Shown one piece after another: positions 27,326 through 37,093 of a stretch of 64,000 nucleotides of DNA; the stretch's first letter is position 1, and each line of letters begins with the position of its first letter. The translations under genes were made by a program, and so were the position numbers. The stretch covers positions 62,001 through 126,000 of the forward strand of contig NZ_QPIX01000007.1 of assembly GCF_003337715.1 (NCBI RefSeq). Reading direction: 5' to 3'. The DNA comes from Ciceribacter lividus. Lineage in GTDB: Bacteria; Pseudomonadota; Alphaproteobacteria; Rhizobiales; Rhizobiaceae. A model generated the notes under the pieces. That model was given only the letters and a program-made list of their open reading frames with translations. It searched no databases and had not been told where the DNA came from.

Positions 27326-27888
27326 GCGGCAACCTTCTCGGCAAGACCGGAAAGGGCTTCCTGGACGGTGGCGATGCGGGCGAAGCGGCCCGCAAGCACG
27401 AGCTCGGTGCGGGCGCGGATCTCTTCGGCGCTCCACTCGCGGCCGCCGGCGTCCGTCATCGGGAAGGTGAGCGTCGCCTCGCTGACATAATCGACAGCGT
27501 AGCCGAGGTCGGAGGCGTGGCGCGTCGTGGTTTCGCAGCACTGCTCGGTGCGGATACCGGATATGATCACCTTGCGGATGCCGTTCCGAACGAGCCAGAC
27601 ATCAAGACCGCTGCCGACGAGCGCGCTGTGCCGCCGCTTGCGAAAGACCGCATCCGGCTGGATTGTCAGCGGCTTCAACGTCGTGACGTTGCCGGATGCC
27701 TCCGAGAACGGCCCTTCGTCCTCGACGTGGAAGATCTGCACCACCGGAACGCCCGCAGCCTTGGCGCCATCGATCAGCGCCTGCTGGCGGGCAATATAGC
27801 CGGCGAGGCCGTCTTCCCGGAAATACGGCCGGTGCCGAAAGGACTCCTGGACGTCGATCACGATCAGGGCGACTTCATGTGCGGACAT
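27322..27888 (-). CDS. Isochorismatase-like cysteine hydrolase
   Basis: The protein has 188 residues from the ATG that follows GGAG at 9 bp; three upstream ATGs lack a ribosome site. It has the family core ALIVIDVQESF with the catalytic Asp, a lysine in VFRKRRHSALVG, and the nucleophile Cys in GIRTEQCCETTTRHASDLGY. Such enzymes hydrolyse amide or vinyl-ether bonds, for example in nicotinamide, N-carbamoyl sarcosine or isochorismate. It is translationally coupled to the GlxA-type regulator, so that regulator probably controls it. Confidence 0.87.
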   Translation of the reverse strand: MSAHEVALIVIDVQESFRHRPYFREDGLAGYIARQQALIDGAKAAGVPVVQIFHVEDEGPFSEASGNVTTLKPLTIQPDAVFRKRRHSALVGSGLDVWLVRNGIRKVIISGIRTEQCCETTTRHASDLGYAVDYVSEATLTFPMTDAGGREWSAEEIRARTELVLAGRFARIATVQEALSGLAEKVAA

Positions 27889-28014
27889 TTCATGCATCTC
27901 CATGTGTTGAACATAAAGAAAGCCTACCGACATTCGCAAAAAGAAAAATCGCCTTTCCTGACGAAGATGGGACATTTTACGCCAACTTTCCAGCATCAGC
28001 GCGGACAAAGTTCG

Positions 28015-28374
28015 TCAGGTGTTCCCGGCAAGCCAGTCCCTCAGGGCGACGGCGTTGTTGTGCACCTCGTCGCGCGCGGCGTAGAGCAGCGTGATCGGTC
28101 CCTCGTCCTGATGATTGCGGAGGACATCCGCGGCGGACTTTGCCGCAGGCGCCTTCAGCTCGGCGAAATAGGCGGCGCGGAACTCCTCCCAGTCTTCCGG
28201 TTTGCCGTGGAACCGCTTGCGCAACGCGTCACTCGGGGCAATGTCCTTCAGCCAGAGATCGATGCCTGCCTTTTCCTTGGCGATCCCGCGGGGCCAGAGC
28301 CGGTCGACAAGAATGCGCGTTCCGTCCGTATCGGCCGCGGGCTCATAGACGCGCTTCAGCATGATCTTTGCCAT
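28015..28374 (-). CDS. DUF488 family protein
   Basis: The 119-residue protein begins MAKIMLKRVYEPAADTDG. It contains the DUF488 signature ILVDRLWPRGIAKEKAGIDLWLKDIAPS, followed by LRKRFHGKPEDWEEFRAAYFAEL and ITLLYAARDEVHNNAV. The family is widespread and of uncertain function. Start selected at the ATG giving the family-typical N-terminus. It reads away from the ArsC-like gene and toward the isochorismatase gene, with a 126-bp gap. Confidence 0.88.
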   Translation of the reverse strand: MAKIMLKRVYEPAADTDGTRILVDRLWPRGIAKEKAGIDLWLKDIAPSDALRKRFHGKPEDWEEFRAAYFAELKAPAAKSAADVLRNHQDEGPITLLYAARDEVHNNAVALRDWLAGNT

Positions 28375-28544
28375 GGTCGGCAATCCTCCCTTCACCCACG
28401 TCGTCGAGTATTGAGGCGCAAACGGGCAACACTGTCAAAGCCGTTTCCTGTCGTTCCGGTCATTTGAAAGGCCGCGACGTTTTGCTATGCCTTGGCCATC
28501 AGAATCGGGACGGCGACCGGCCCGAAGGCGCAGCAGGACGGCAC

Positions 28545-28895
28545 ATGCGAGTTACGCTCTACGGCATCAAGAACTGCGACACCATGAAGAAGGCGCGGAC
28601 CTGGCTGGATGAACAGGGCATCGACTACGCCTTTCACGATTACAAATCGTCCGGGATTGACCGCGGCAGTGTCGAGCGGTGGTGCGACGCCGCCGGCTGG
28701 GAAACCGTGCTGAACCGTGCCGGAACGACGTTCCGCAAGTTGCCGGAGGCGGAAAAGGGCAATATTGACCGAGAGCGGGCGATCGCGTTGATGCTTGAGC
28801 AACCATCGATGATCAAGCGGCCGGTCCTGGAGACCGAGGGACGTGTGCTCGTCGGCTTCAAGCCGGACCTCTATGACAATTTCTTCGCCGGCTGA
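28545..28895 (+). CDS. ArsC/Spx-family (YffB-like) thioredoxin-fold protein
   Basis: The 116-residue protein begins MRVTLYGIKNCDTMKKARTWL, with Cys11 in the CDTMKKA motif of the YffB branch of arsenate-reductase-related proteins. It ends with the conserved MIKRPVLETEGRVLVGF. The family is structurally like ArsC, but YffB members are not proven arsenate reductases and may be glutathione-dependent thiol reductases. Start: ATG following GCAGGACGGC. The ybaK gene follows 8 bp later, suggesting an operon. Confidence 0.9.
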   Translation: MRVTLYGIKNCDTMKKARTWLDEQGIDYAFHDYKSSGIDRGSVERWCDAAGWETVLNRAGTTFRKLPEAEKGNIDRERAIALMLEQPSMIKRPVLETEGRVLVGFKPDLYDNFFAG

Positions 28896-28903
28896 GGTTC
28901 TCG

Positions 28904-29377
28904 ATGTCGAAAACCACGCGCGCAACTCAGGCACTGGCAAGAGCGGGCATCGCCTTTTCCGTTCACCTCTATGACTACGATCCGGACGCCGAACGCATCG
29001 GTCTCCAGGCGGCTGAGGCGATCGGCGAGGAGCCGCGTCGCGTGCTGAAGACGCTGATGGCCGAGGTCGACGGAAAACCGGCCTGCGTCGTCGTGCCCTC
29101 TGACCGTGAGGTCAGCATGAAGAAGCTCGCCGCTGCCTTCGGCGGCAAGTCGGCGGCGATGATGAAGCCGGCAGATGCCGAGCGACTCACCGGCTATCAC
29201 GTCGGCGGGATCAGTCCCTTCGGCCAGAAGAGGGTCGTGCCGACCGCCATCGAGGAGAGTGCACTCGCCGAGCCGCATGTCTACATCAATGGTGGCCAGC
29301 GCGGCGTGCAGCTCCGCCTCGATCCGAAGGACGCCCAGCGAGCACTCAAGGCGATCGCCGCCGCCGTGATCGCGTGA
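28904..29377 (+). CDS. ybaK: Cys-tRNA(Pro)/Cys-tRNA(Cys) deacylase YbaK
   Basis: YbaK hydrolyses cysteine misloaded onto tRNA(Pro), a trans-editing activity. The 157-residue INS-domain protein shows the catalytic lysine block PRRVLKTLM, then CVVVPSDREVSMKKLAAA and the loop GYHVGGISPFGQKR, which is diagnostic of YbaK as opposed to ProXp-type editors. Length is normal. Start: ATG after GAGGTTCTCG. It is in tandem with the ArsC-like gene. Confidence 0.93.
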   Translation: MSKTTRATQALARAGIAFSVHLYDYDPDAERIGLQAAEAIGEEPRRVLKTLMAEVDGKPACVVVPSDREVSMKKLAAAFGGKSAAMMKPADAERLTGYHVGGISPFGQKRVVPTAIEESALAEPHVYINGGQRGVQLRLDPKDAQRALKAIAAAVIA

Positions 29378-29501
29378 CGAGGACCCTCTTGTCTGGCCGA
29401 GACAGGCGATGAGTCGTTCCGGGGCCTTACGCACACTTCAATTTCGCCGCAAAGACCTCTAAGTCTTCGTGTGACATGTTCCAACAGAATGGCAGGTTCC
29501 C

Positions 29502-30755
29502 ATGACAATCGCGCCCGATTTCAACAGCACAGTCGATCCGGCAAAGCTCGAAAAGCTGGCCGAAGTGGCCGTCAAAGTTGGCTTGAACCTGCAGAAGGAC
29601 CAAGAACTGGTCATGACTGCACCGCTCGCTGCCATGCCGCTCGTCCGGCTCATCACCAAGCACGCCTACATGGCGGGCGCGAGCCTCGTCTCCACCTTCT
29701 ACTCCGACGAGGAGACGACCCTTTCCCGTTATCGGCACGCTCCCGACGCGAGCTTCGACCGGGCCGCCGGCTGGCTCTATGACGGCATGGCGAAAGCCTA
29801 CGCCAGCGGCGCCGCACGGCTGGCGATCGCCGGTGACAACCCCATGCTGCTCTCCGGCCAGGATCCGGCAAAGGTGGCACGCGCCAACAAGGCGAACTCG
29901 ATCGCCTACAAGCCGGCGCTGGAGCACATCTCCAACTTCGACATCAACTGGAACATCTGCTCCTATCCGAATCCGTCCTGGGCGACGCTCGTATTCCCCG
30001 GGCTTCCGGTCGATGAGGCCGTCCGCAGGCTTGCCGATGCGATCTTCGCCGCCTCTCGCGTCGATCGTGACGATCCCGTGGCCGCGTGGGCGGAACACAA
30101 TGCCGAACTGCACAAACGCTCCACCTGGCTGAACGGCGAACGCTTCGCAGCACTGCATTTCACCGGTCCCGGCACCGACCTGACGGTCGGGCTCGCAGAT
30201 GGCCATGAGTGGCACGGCGGCGCGTCGGTCGCCAAGAACGGCGTCACCTGCAACCCGAACATTCCGACTGAAGAGGTCTTCACCACGCCGCACGCGCTGA
30301 AGGTAGAAGGCCATGTGTCAAGCACCAAGCCGCTGTCGCACCAGGGCACGCTGATCGACGAAATTCAGGTTCGGTTCGAGGGCGGCCGTGTCGTCGAGGC
30401 GAAGGCCTCGAAGGGCGAGGAGGTCCTGCTGAAGGTGCTCGACACCGACGAAGGCGCCCGCCGACTCGGCGAAGTGGCGCTGGTGCCGCATTCCTCGCCG
30501 ATCTCGGCCTCCGGCATCCTGTTCTACAACACGCTGTTCGACGAGAATGCCTCCTGCCACATCGCGCTTGGCCAGTGCTACTCCAAGTGCTTCCTCGATG
30601 GCGCCTCACTGACACAAGATCAGATCGCGGCACAGGGTGGCAATTCCTCGCTGATCCACATCGACTGGATGATCGGCTCGGACAAGGTCGACATCGATGG
30701 CGTCAGGATTGACGGAAGCCGCGTGCCGGTGATGCGCAGAGGCGAGTGGGCCTGA
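29502..30755 (+). CDS. M29 family aminopeptidase (AmpT/PepS type)
   Basis: The 417-residue metalloaminopeptidase has the family blocks for metal binding: NIPTEEVFTTP (Glu pair), LGEVALVPHSSPIS, ENASCHIALGQCY and SLIHIDWMIGSDKVDIDG near the C-terminus. It should remove N-terminal residues from peptides in the cytoplasm using two metal ions. There is no signal peptide. Start: ATG behind GGCAGGTTCCC. It is separated by 124 bp from ybaK and probably has its own promoter. Confidence 0.94.
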   Translation: MTIAPDFNSTVDPAKLEKLAEVAVKVGLNLQKDQELVMTAPLAAMPLVRLITKHAYMAGASLVSTFYSDEETTLSRYRHAPDASFDRAAGWLYDGMAKAYASGAARLAIAGDNPMLLSGQDPAKVARANKANSIAYKPALEHISNFDINWNICSYPNPSWATLVFPGLPVDEAVRRLADAIFAASRVDRDDPVAAWAEHNAELHKRSTWLNGERFAALHFTGPGTDLTVGLADGHEWHGGASVAKNGVTCNPNIPTEEVFTTPHALKVEGHVSSTKPLSHQGTLIDEIQVRFEGGRVVEAKASKGEEVLLKVLDTDEGARRLGEVALVPHSSPISASGILFYNTLFDENASCHIALGQCYSKCFLDGASLTQDQIAAQGGNSSLIHIDWMIGSDKVDIDGVRIDGSRVPVMRRGEWA

Positions 30756-30817
30756 GGCTGCAATCGCTTTCGGCAGGCGGCAGAAGCGCGCACTTCGCCG
30801 CCTCGAGAGCTCGAGCG

Positions 30818-31153
30818 TCAGTAGTGATAGATGATCCGGCCGCCGTTCATCGCGGTCTGGACCCAGATGACATTGTGCAGGGCGATGCCACGCCGCGACA
30901 ACGCCTCGCCGAGGATCGGGTCGCTTGCCGCTTCCGCCTGAGCGGCGCGCATGAGTGCCGCAGAGGGATGTCGCACGAAGAGCGGAACATCCCCGTTCCT
31001 CCAGCGATAGCCCGCACCGACCTGCACCGCCGTGACACCGTCGTTGTATACCTTTCCGAACAGGATCGACGCGAGTTCGGCATCGCCCGCAAGTGCAGGC
31101 GTACCGACGGCCAGCGAAAGACCCGTGAGAATTATTCCCGCTATCCGCTTCAT
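30818..31153 (-). CDS. Small exported protein of unknown function (111 aa)
   Basis: From the ATG behind GAGGAGTATGAGATC, the protein has a clear signal peptide (KRIAGIILTGLSLAVGTPALA, cleavage before GDAEL). The mature part is about 90 residues with no cysteines. It has a hydrophobic VTAVQVGAGYRW and ends GGRIIYHY. I do not recognise the family. It is probably periplasmic. It is convergent with the M29 peptidase gene. Confidence 0.65.
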   Translation of the reverse strand: MKRIAGIILTGLSLAVGTPALAGDAELASILFGKVYNDGVTAVQVGAGYRWRNGDVPLFVRHPSAALMRAAQAEAASDPILGEALSRRGIALHNVIWVQTAMNGGRIIYHY

Positions 31154-31334
31154 GATCTCATACTCCTCGCGCGATGGTCGGCATAAACGCAGCCAACGCC
31201 TCCGTGTTTGCTGACGATACGGATACACATAGGAAGTCCGAAGGGCGTTTAAATGGCGGCGATGCGGGCCTTCCCATCAACCGAGGAAAAGTCCGTCGCT
31301 GATGCAGACCGGCATCACTCGCTCCGCTGTCACC

Positions 31335-32225
31335 TCAAGACGCCGGTACGGACTTCGTCGCCGGTAGCGGCGACGCCGTCGCCCGTTGAGCGAGCCAGAC
31401 GCTTGCCAGCACGACTAAGAACCCGAGGAATTGCATCGGCGACAGGCCCTGGTCGAGAATCAGCCAGCCAAGCAGGGTGGCGACCATCGGCGACAAAAAG
31501 CCCAGAGAGGCGACCGCCGACGGCTCCAGCCGCACGAGACCCCGAAACCACAATATGTAGGTGAGCGCAGCGCCGATCAGTCCGAGATAGGCGATGCCGG
31601 CGATATTCGTGAAGGAGAGTGCGGGCAAAGACGGCTCCAGCGCGAAGGCAAGGGGCACCAGAAGCAAACCGCCCGCCGTCAATTGCCAGGCCGTCGCCGT
31701 CAGGCTCGATACCGGCGGGCGCCAGTGACGCGTCAGCACCGTGCCCGTCGCCATGGAAACGGCACCACCCAGTCCCGCGGCAATACCGATCGGGTCAAGC
31801 GCCGCCTTGGGCGTCAACACCAGAAGGCCGACACCGACAAGCCCCGCAAGTCCCGCGATGATGGCGGCCGAGCGCACCGGTGTCGTCAGCACGAGACGAG
31901 CGAGCCCTATGACGATCAACGGCTGGACCGCACCCACGGTCGCAGCGACACCACCGGGGAGCCGGTATGCGGAGACGAAAAGCATAGCCCAAAAGATCGT
32001 AAAGTTGAGCGCGCCGAGCACCAGCATCCGCCACCACCAAAGCCCGCTTGGAAATTGACGCACGAGCATAAGCAGGACGAGCCCCGCCGGTAACGCCCGC
32101 AACATGGCCACCGTCAGGGGGTAGCCGGCGGGGAGCATGGTCGTCGTCACGATATAGGTGCTCCCCCATATCGCCGGCGCAATTGCGGTAACGGCAACTG
32201 TCGTGATGTCGGTGGATCTCGCCAT
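31335..32225 (-). CDS. EamA-family (DMT) transporter
   Basis: The 296-residue protein has ten predicted membrane segments in two EamA repeats, with the N-terminal AIAPAIWGSTYIVTT motif and the second-repeat signature GLIGAALTYILWFRGL. Such drug/metabolite exporters typically expel amino acids or metabolites. The substrate is unknown. An 18-bp inverted repeat lies about 45 bp upstream of the start and may be its operator. Confidence 0.92.
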   Translation of the reverse strand: MARSTDITTVAVTAIAPAIWGSTYIVTTTMLPAGYPLTVAMLRALPAGLVLLMLVRQFPSGLWWWRMLVLGALNFTIFWAMLFVSAYRLPGGVAATVGAVQPLIVIGLARLVLTTPVRSAAIIAGLAGLVGVGLLVLTPKAALDPIGIAAGLGGAVSMATGTVLTRHWRPPVSSLTATAWQLTAGGLLLVPLAFALEPSLPALSFTNIAGIAYLGLIGAALTYILWFRGLVRLEPSAVASLGFLSPMVATLLGWLILDQGLSPMQFLGFLVVLASVWLAQRATASPLPATKSVPAS

Positions 32226-32269
32226 CGGCTCTGCCCTCCTGTTTAGGGAACGGCATGCTTACGCCGATT

Positions 32270-32287
32270 TATCTTTATAGCAAGATA
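32270..32287. promoter_or_regulatory. Inverted repeat upstream of the EamA gene
   Basis: TATCTT-TATAGC-AAGATA is an exact 6-bp inverted repeat with a 6-bp spacer in an AT-rich stretch 45 bp ahead of the EamA start codon. It looks like an operator. No regulator gene is adjacent. Confidence 0.4.
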
Positions 32288-32383
32288 TATTCACGCAGTT
32301 GTGATGGTGGACAGAGAAGGGTCGAACGCGCGTCACGCTACATCTGGTCACCCCCACTCGGCGGGACAAATGCCTCGTGCTGG

Positions 32384-33994
32384 TCAGAAAAGGTTTCCCT
32401 GGCCGGTCGGCGGCTCGCTCTTCTTCGGAGACCTAGTCGACGGAGGTGCGGTCCTCGCCTCGCTGACTGAGGCGGCAGCGGCTTCCCCCGGTTCTCCGGT
32501 GACAGCCGACACGCGGCCGTCGGCGAATTCGATGGCGATCGCGGTCCCCGTCGTCAGTGCGGCGGCTCGGGACACCGGACGATCACGGGCGTCTCGAATG
32601 ACGGCGTAGCCGCGCATCAGAACATTCTTGTAGGAAAGTGACTGCAGCATGCGGTCATGCGCTGTGATCGCATGCCGGCGCTGCCGGGTCTCCGTCGTCA
32701 CGGCGGCATCGGCGCGGGCGACCAGTCCCGCCAGCCGGTCGCGGGCGCGCCCCGTCTGCGACTGCAGCCGCGAGGGCATGGCCGTGAGCGCGGCATCGCA
32801 GCGCCCGAGCCGGGATCTCAACCGATCGACCATGCGCTCGACAATCCGCTCCGCGAGCGAGGCGCGTTCGTTGAGACGTTGACGCCGCTCGACGATCCGT
32901 CTTGCCAGCACGTCGGCGCTGAGCCGCGAGGCGGTACGCTCGAAGCTGCGGCGCTTGTTCATCGTGTTGAGTTCGAGACTGCGCCCGAGACCACCTGCGG
33001 CTTCATCGAAGCGGCGGCGCGGCAGTGCCAGCAACTGGTCGAGTGACGGGAGAGCGCGAGCGAGCGAACGCAGACCCTGTCGCCGATTATCCATCTGGCG
33101 GCTGCAGGCGCCGGAGAGCCTTGCGCCAAGATTCGCCACCTGCGCCTCCAAGTCGGCCTTTACAGGTACTGCCATTTCGGCAGCACCTGTCGGCGTCGGC
33201 GCCCGCACATCCGCGGCATAGTCGATCAACGTCCAGTCCGTCTCGTGGCCCACTGCGGAAATCAGCGGGATCGCACTTTCGGCTGCAGCGCGCACGACGA
33301 TCTCGTCGTTGAACCCCCAGAGGTCCTCTAGGCTGCCGCCGCCCCGCGCCACGATCAGAACATCGGGCCGCGGTATGGACCCGCCCGGGTCGATCGCGTT
33401 GAAGCCGTGGATCGCGTTTGCGACCTCCTCACCGCAGCCTTCGCCCTGCACCTTCACCGGCCATACCAGCACGTGGACCGGGAAACGGTCGGAGATGCGG
33501 TGCAGGATATCGCGGATGACCGCACCGGTCGGCGAGGTGACGACGCCGATTACCTTCGGCATGTAGGGAAGCAACTGCTTGCGGGCGGCATCGAACAGAC
33601 CTTCCGCAGCAAGGCGCCGCTTGCGCTCCTCGATCAGCGCCATCAGCGCGCCAGCGCCGGCCGGTTCCAGTGCCTCGATGACGATCTGGTATTTCGAAGA
33701 GCCGGGGAAGGTGGTGACGCGGCCGGTCGCAATGACTTCCATGCCCTCTTCCGGGCGGTACTTCAGTTTCGAAAACGTGCCCTTCCAGATCACCGCATCG
33801 ATGCGGGATTTGTCGTCCTTCAGGGAGAAATAGGCATGACCCGAGGAATGGGGCCCGCGATAGCCAGAGATTTCGCCGCGTACCCGGACATGATCGAACG
33901 CGCTCTCGATCGTCCGCTTGATCGAACCCGAAAGCTCCGACACGGTGAATTCTGTGAGATTGGTGGGCGAATCATCACTGAAAAAATTGGCCAT
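32384..33994 (-). CDS. xseA: Exodeoxyribonuclease VII large subunit XseA
   Basis: XseA is the catalytic subunit of the ATP-independent single-strand-specific exonuclease VII. The 536-residue protein has the N-terminal OB-fold ([23 protein letters not shown]). It has the catalytic core with [18 protein letters not shown] and [16 protein letters not shown], and [14 protein letters not shown] long coiled-coil region rich in Arg/Leu follows, with a C-terminal [20 protein letters not shown] segment. It is longer than E. coli XseA (456 residues) because of an extended helical region and a charged tail. xseB is not adjacent. Confidence 0.96.
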   Translation of the reverse strand: MANFFSDDSPTNLTEFTVSELSGSIKRTIESAFDHVRVRGEISGYRGPHSSGHAYFSLKDDKSRIDAVIWKGTFSKLKYRPEEGMEVIATGRVTTFPGSSKYQIVIEALEPAGAGALMALIEERKRRLAAEGLFDAARKQLLPYMPKVIGVVTSPTGAVIRDILHRISDRFPVHVLVWPVKVQGEGCGEEVANAIHGFNAIDPGGSIPRPDVLIVARGGGSLEDLWGFNDEIVVRAAAESAIPLISAVGHETDWTLIDYAADVRAPTPTGAAEMAVPVKADLEAQVANLGARLSGACSRQMDNRRQGLRSLARALPSLDQLLALPRRRFDEAAGGLGRSLELNTMNKRRSFERTASRLSADVLARRIVERRQRLNERASLAERIVERMVDRLRSRLGRCDAALTAMPSRLQSQTGRARDRLAGLVARADAAVTTETRQRRHAITAHDRMLQSLSYKNVLMRGYAVIRDARDRPVSRAAALTTGTAIAIEFADGRVSAVTGEPGEAAAASVSEARTAPPSTRSPKKSEPPTGQGNLF

Positions 33995-34081
33995 GCAGGC
34001 TTACTAGCCCAATTGACGGCAAAGATCAGCCTCGAAGCGAGGCTTCGACGGTCGAAGAGTGTTTATCCAACCACGGCTGCG

Positions 34082-35914
34082 TCATTCAGCCGGCAGATCG
34101 ACCCTGTAGAGCTGAAATCCTGATCCCTCCGCATGCGGCAAGGCTACGAGGTAGGGCGGAATTTCACCACGGCCAAGGGCCGCATAGAGGCCGTCCGGTT
34201 TCATCGCCGCCAAACGTTTGGTCTGTGCGTTACCGGGACAGTAAGCGATCATGCCGACCTTTGCCCCGCGAAGGAAGGCGACGGCCTCGCTCGGAGTCGC
34301 GAGCCCGATATGCAGTTCCGTCAGCATGCCTCCCTGATTGCGGTGGTAGGGAGCCGAAAGCACGCGGTGGGCAGTGAACCGCAGGATATCGGAGCCGCTG
34401 TCCGAGGGTGCCGCCACGGTGGTCGGCGGCACTTCCGTCATCGGCGCGATAGCGGCACGGCTTTCGCAATCCGCTGATATCTGCGCCCCCTGTACGCTTC
34501 CTCCGCTTCGAAACCGGTTGGCGACACCATCCGTCCCCTCGACGGTGAGCACACCGAGAAAGGCCCACACGCTCGGCACCGCCATCAGGGCGCCGCCGAG
34601 AAAGAAGAAGCCGGCGCTCATATTCTCGGGATCGGCATGGGCATGACGGCGGAGCTCCGAGACAAGCACGGCCAGCGGCAGGATTGCCAGAAGGTTGGCG
34701 AAGACGGCGCCGCGTACCTGGATCAGGGCGATCCCCCAGGCCGCGGCTACCAGGGCGAGAAGGATGGCGTGCAGTTCGACGCGGTCGCGCAGCATGATGC
34801 GCGAAAGGCAAACCATCAGGGCGAAGAAGCCGACTGCATAGAAGCCACCGAAGGTCCCAGGCTCGCTGCTCAGCTCGCTGAGCACGGATTGTGCTTCGAT
34901 CACATTGGACAGCCAGAGCTTGACCAGCAACGGATCGAGATCGGCAAGGGGATTGCGCAGGCACTGCGGTGCGAGGACGAGCGCCGTCGCAGCCACGATC
35001 ACGCCGTTGCCTGCAAGCACGGCGAAACGCAACTCACGGCGAGCTCCGCTCGCGAGCAACGCCGAAAGGAACAGCAATGCACCGCCGGCTGCGGCAATCC
35101 CGTAATAGCCGACCGAGAGGCTGTCGCAAGTGACCTCGCCATAACGGCTCGGCGGGACGGTAGCGAAGAAGAAGACCGTTACACCGATCGTAATCGCCAG
35201 GGCGAATGCGCGTGCCGCGGCTGCGAACTCGCGTCCGTGCCAGACCCACAGCACCGCCACCAGCAGACAGACGACGGCGACAATGGGCGTTGTCTCCGCG
35301 CCGATGGCGATCGCCAGGGCGGCAGCCGTTCCGGCCAATGCGAAGCTCCACGGCTTGTAGTCGGCATCGACCAGCATGGCGGCCATTGAGGCGATGAGGA
35401 CGAACTGGACGTTGTGGTGGTCGATCGCCCCCGGCAGAAACCGGTTCGACGTAACGATCAGAATGGCCGTCATCGCAAAGGCGATCTGCATCACCTGCGG
35501 CCCGCCTATTCTTCGACCGGCGAGCCCCATCATCGCCAGCAACGGGATGGCGAGCGACAACGGCCAGACCAGCAATGCCGCAGCCTCGGCCGCAGTCTCC
35601 GGCAGGAACTGCCGGAAAGACGTAATGAGCGCAGCGATCGGCAGGTCGATCAGTCGCGACCAGTGCATCGACGTGCCTCCGCCGAGGCCAAGGCGATGCT
35701 GCACATTGTCGAACCAACCCTGCCCCGCAAGGAGATCGCGAACCACGACGAGGCGCATCACATCGTCGTTGTCCGTTCCGACGTAGTCCTTCGCGCCCGG
35801 CAGATTGAGAAGGGCGAGTGCGGCGATCGTCAGCACCGCGTAAAAGAGGAGCGACAAGCCATAGCGCGACCAGAACGGCCCGCGCTCGTCTTTCGTGATG
35901 TCGATGGCTGCCAT
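34082..35914 (-). CDS. Polytopic GT-C/STT3-like membrane glycosyltransferase candidate
   Basis: The 610-residue protein has about 11-12 hydrophobic segments. Its first periplasmic loop carries GTDNDDVMRLVVVRDLLAGQGWFDNVQ, an Asp-rich motif, followed by SMHWSRLIDLP. This organisation, with a DD motif just after the first helix, is typical of GT-C enzymes and oligosaccharyltransferase-like proteins that use polyprenyl-phosphate sugars. The C-terminal soluble part ends with ALPHAEGSGFQLYRVDL. Start chosen at MAAIDITKDERG, behind GAGGGAG. It diverges from a DPM1-like GT2 and gtrA, suggesting one pathway. Confidence 0.75.
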   Translation of the reverse strand: MAAIDITKDERGPFWSRYGLSLLFYAVLTIAALALLNLPGAKDYVGTDNDDVMRLVVVRDLLAGQGWFDNVQHRLGLGGGTSMHWSRLIDLPIAALITSFRQFLPETAAEAAALLVWPLSLAIPLLAMMGLAGRRIGGPQVMQIAFAMTAILIVTSNRFLPGAIDHHNVQFVLIASMAAMLVDADYKPWSFALAGTAAALAIAIGAETTPIVAVVCLLVAVLWVWHGREFAAAARAFALAITIGVTVFFFATVPPSRYGEVTCDSLSVGYYGIAAAGGALLFLSALLASGARRELRFAVLAGNGVIVAATALVLAPQCLRNPLADLDPLLVKLWLSNVIEAQSVLSELSSEPGTFGGFYAVGFFALMVCLSRIMLRDRVELHAILLALVAAAWGIALIQVRGAVFANLLAILPLAVLVSELRRHAHADPENMSAGFFFLGGALMAVPSVWAFLGVLTVEGTDGVANRFRSGGSVQGAQISADCESRAAIAPMTEVPPTTVAAPSDSGSDILRFTAHRVLSAPYHRNQGGMLTELHIGLATPSEAVAFLRGAKVGMIAYCPGNAQTKRLAAMKPDGLYAALGRGEIPPYLVALPHAEGSGFQLYRVDLPAE

Positions 35915-36070
35915 GCCGGAACTGCTCCCTCGCCGTCGCACCGGCGGGGCCGGACGGCGGAAATTTCAGATGTCACATGCGGGCGAAACCTAGCCTTAAC
36001 CTTCTCAAGAAATAGTAAAACCGGGCCTCGGATAACCCGGAGCGCCGGCTGTGTTTTGCGAGTAACGAGT

Positions 36071-37093
36071 ATGCACGTATCCGGGTCGGAAAATCTCGAC
36101 ATCGCTGTTCTGCTGCCCTGCTACAACGAGGCGGCAACGATCGGAACCGTCGTCCGCAACTTCCGGCAGGCCCTGCCCGACGCGCGCATCTACGTCTATG
36201 ACAACAACTCCACGGACGGGACGGCGCTGCACGCGGTGCTTGCCGGCGCGACCGTCTTCCGCGAGCGCCGCCAGGGCAAGGGGCACGTCGTGCGCCGCAT
36301 GTTCTCCGACATCGATGCGGATGTCTACGTCATGGCAGACGGCGACGGCACCTATGCCCCGGAGGACGCCGAAGAACTCGTCCGCACACTCATCACCGAG
36401 CGCGCCGACATGGTGGTCGGCATACGCCGCGGCGTGCACCAGGATGCCGGTCGCAACGGTCACGCCTTCGGAAACCGGCTTTTCAACCGCCTCTATCGTT
36501 TTCTTTTCGGGCAGGATTTCACTGATATCCTCTCGGGCTACCGCGCCTTCTCGCGGCGCTACGTCAAAAGCTTCCCTGCCGTTTCCGGCGGCTTCGAGAT
36601 CGAGACCGAAATGTCGGTCCATGCCTCACGCCTGAAGCTTCCCGTCTGCGAGCTCGAACTCGATTACGGTCGGCGGCCGGAAGGCTCCCACTCGAAGCTG
36701 TCCACCTTCCGCGACGGCGCGAAAATCCTCTGGATGTTCGCCATGCTGATGAAGGAGACGCGCCCCTTCGCCTTCTTCGGCACCTTCTCCGCGACGCTGA
36801 TGACAGCAAGCATCGTCTTCATGACACCGGTCCTTTACGCCTATTTCCAGACCGGGCTGGTGGAGCGCATGCCAACCTGGGTGTTCTCGCTCGCACTGAT
36901 GATGATGTCGCTACTCTTCCTCACCGCCGGCACGATCCTCGATTCCGTCGCCCGCTCGCGCGCCGAGCAGTTGCGTATCCACTACATGACGCTCCCGGGC
37001 CTTGCTTCGGCAAATATCCTTCGTGGCACGAGCGCCGAGAAGCGGCGCTCCGCCGAGGCGATATCGGTTCCGGCCAAGGCGGATGCCGCATGA
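36071..37093 (+). CDS. GT2 family polyprenyl-phosphate glycosyltransferase (DPM1/GtrB-like)
   Basis: The 340-residue protein starts at an ATG in front of MHVSGSENLDIAVLLPCYNEAATIG. It shows the GT-A nucleotide-binding fold with YVYDNNSTDGT and the metal motif MADGDGTYAPED. It also has SGYRAFSRRYVKSFP and the ELDYGRRPEGSHSKL acceptor block typical of polyprenyl-phosphate hexosyl transferases. Two C-terminal membrane helices follow. It probably loads a hexose onto undecaprenyl phosphate at the cytoplasmic face. The ATGA junction couples it to gtrA. A longer upstream reading frame exists, but it overlaps the divergent gene and has no family similarity. Confidence 0.9.
   Translation: MHVSGSENLDIAVLLPCYNEAATIGTVVRNFRQALPDARIYVYDNNSTDGTALHAVLAGATVFRERRQGKGHVVRRMFSDIDADVYVMADGDGTYAPEDAEELVRTLITERADMVVGIRRGVHQDAGRNGHAFGNRLFNRLYRFLFGQDFTDILSGYRAFSRRYVKSFPAVSGGFEIETEMSVHASRLKLPVCELELDYGRRPEGSHSKLSTFRDGAKILWMFAMLMKETRPFAFFGTFSATLMTASIVFMTPVLYAYFQTGLVERMPTWVFSLALMMMSLLFLTAGTILDSVARSRAEQLRIHYMTLPGLASANILRGTSAEKRRSAEAISVPAKADAA

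Noticed and set aside
27889-28008. Upstream ATG codons that would lengthen the isochorismatase-like protein by up to 40 residues.
   Set aside because: They have no ribosome site, and the added sequence is atypical for the family.
35414-36070. Upstream in-frame extension of the GT2 gene by over 200 codons.
   Set aside because: It overlaps the divergent GT-C gene, has non-globular composition and precedes the normal GT2 N-terminus.
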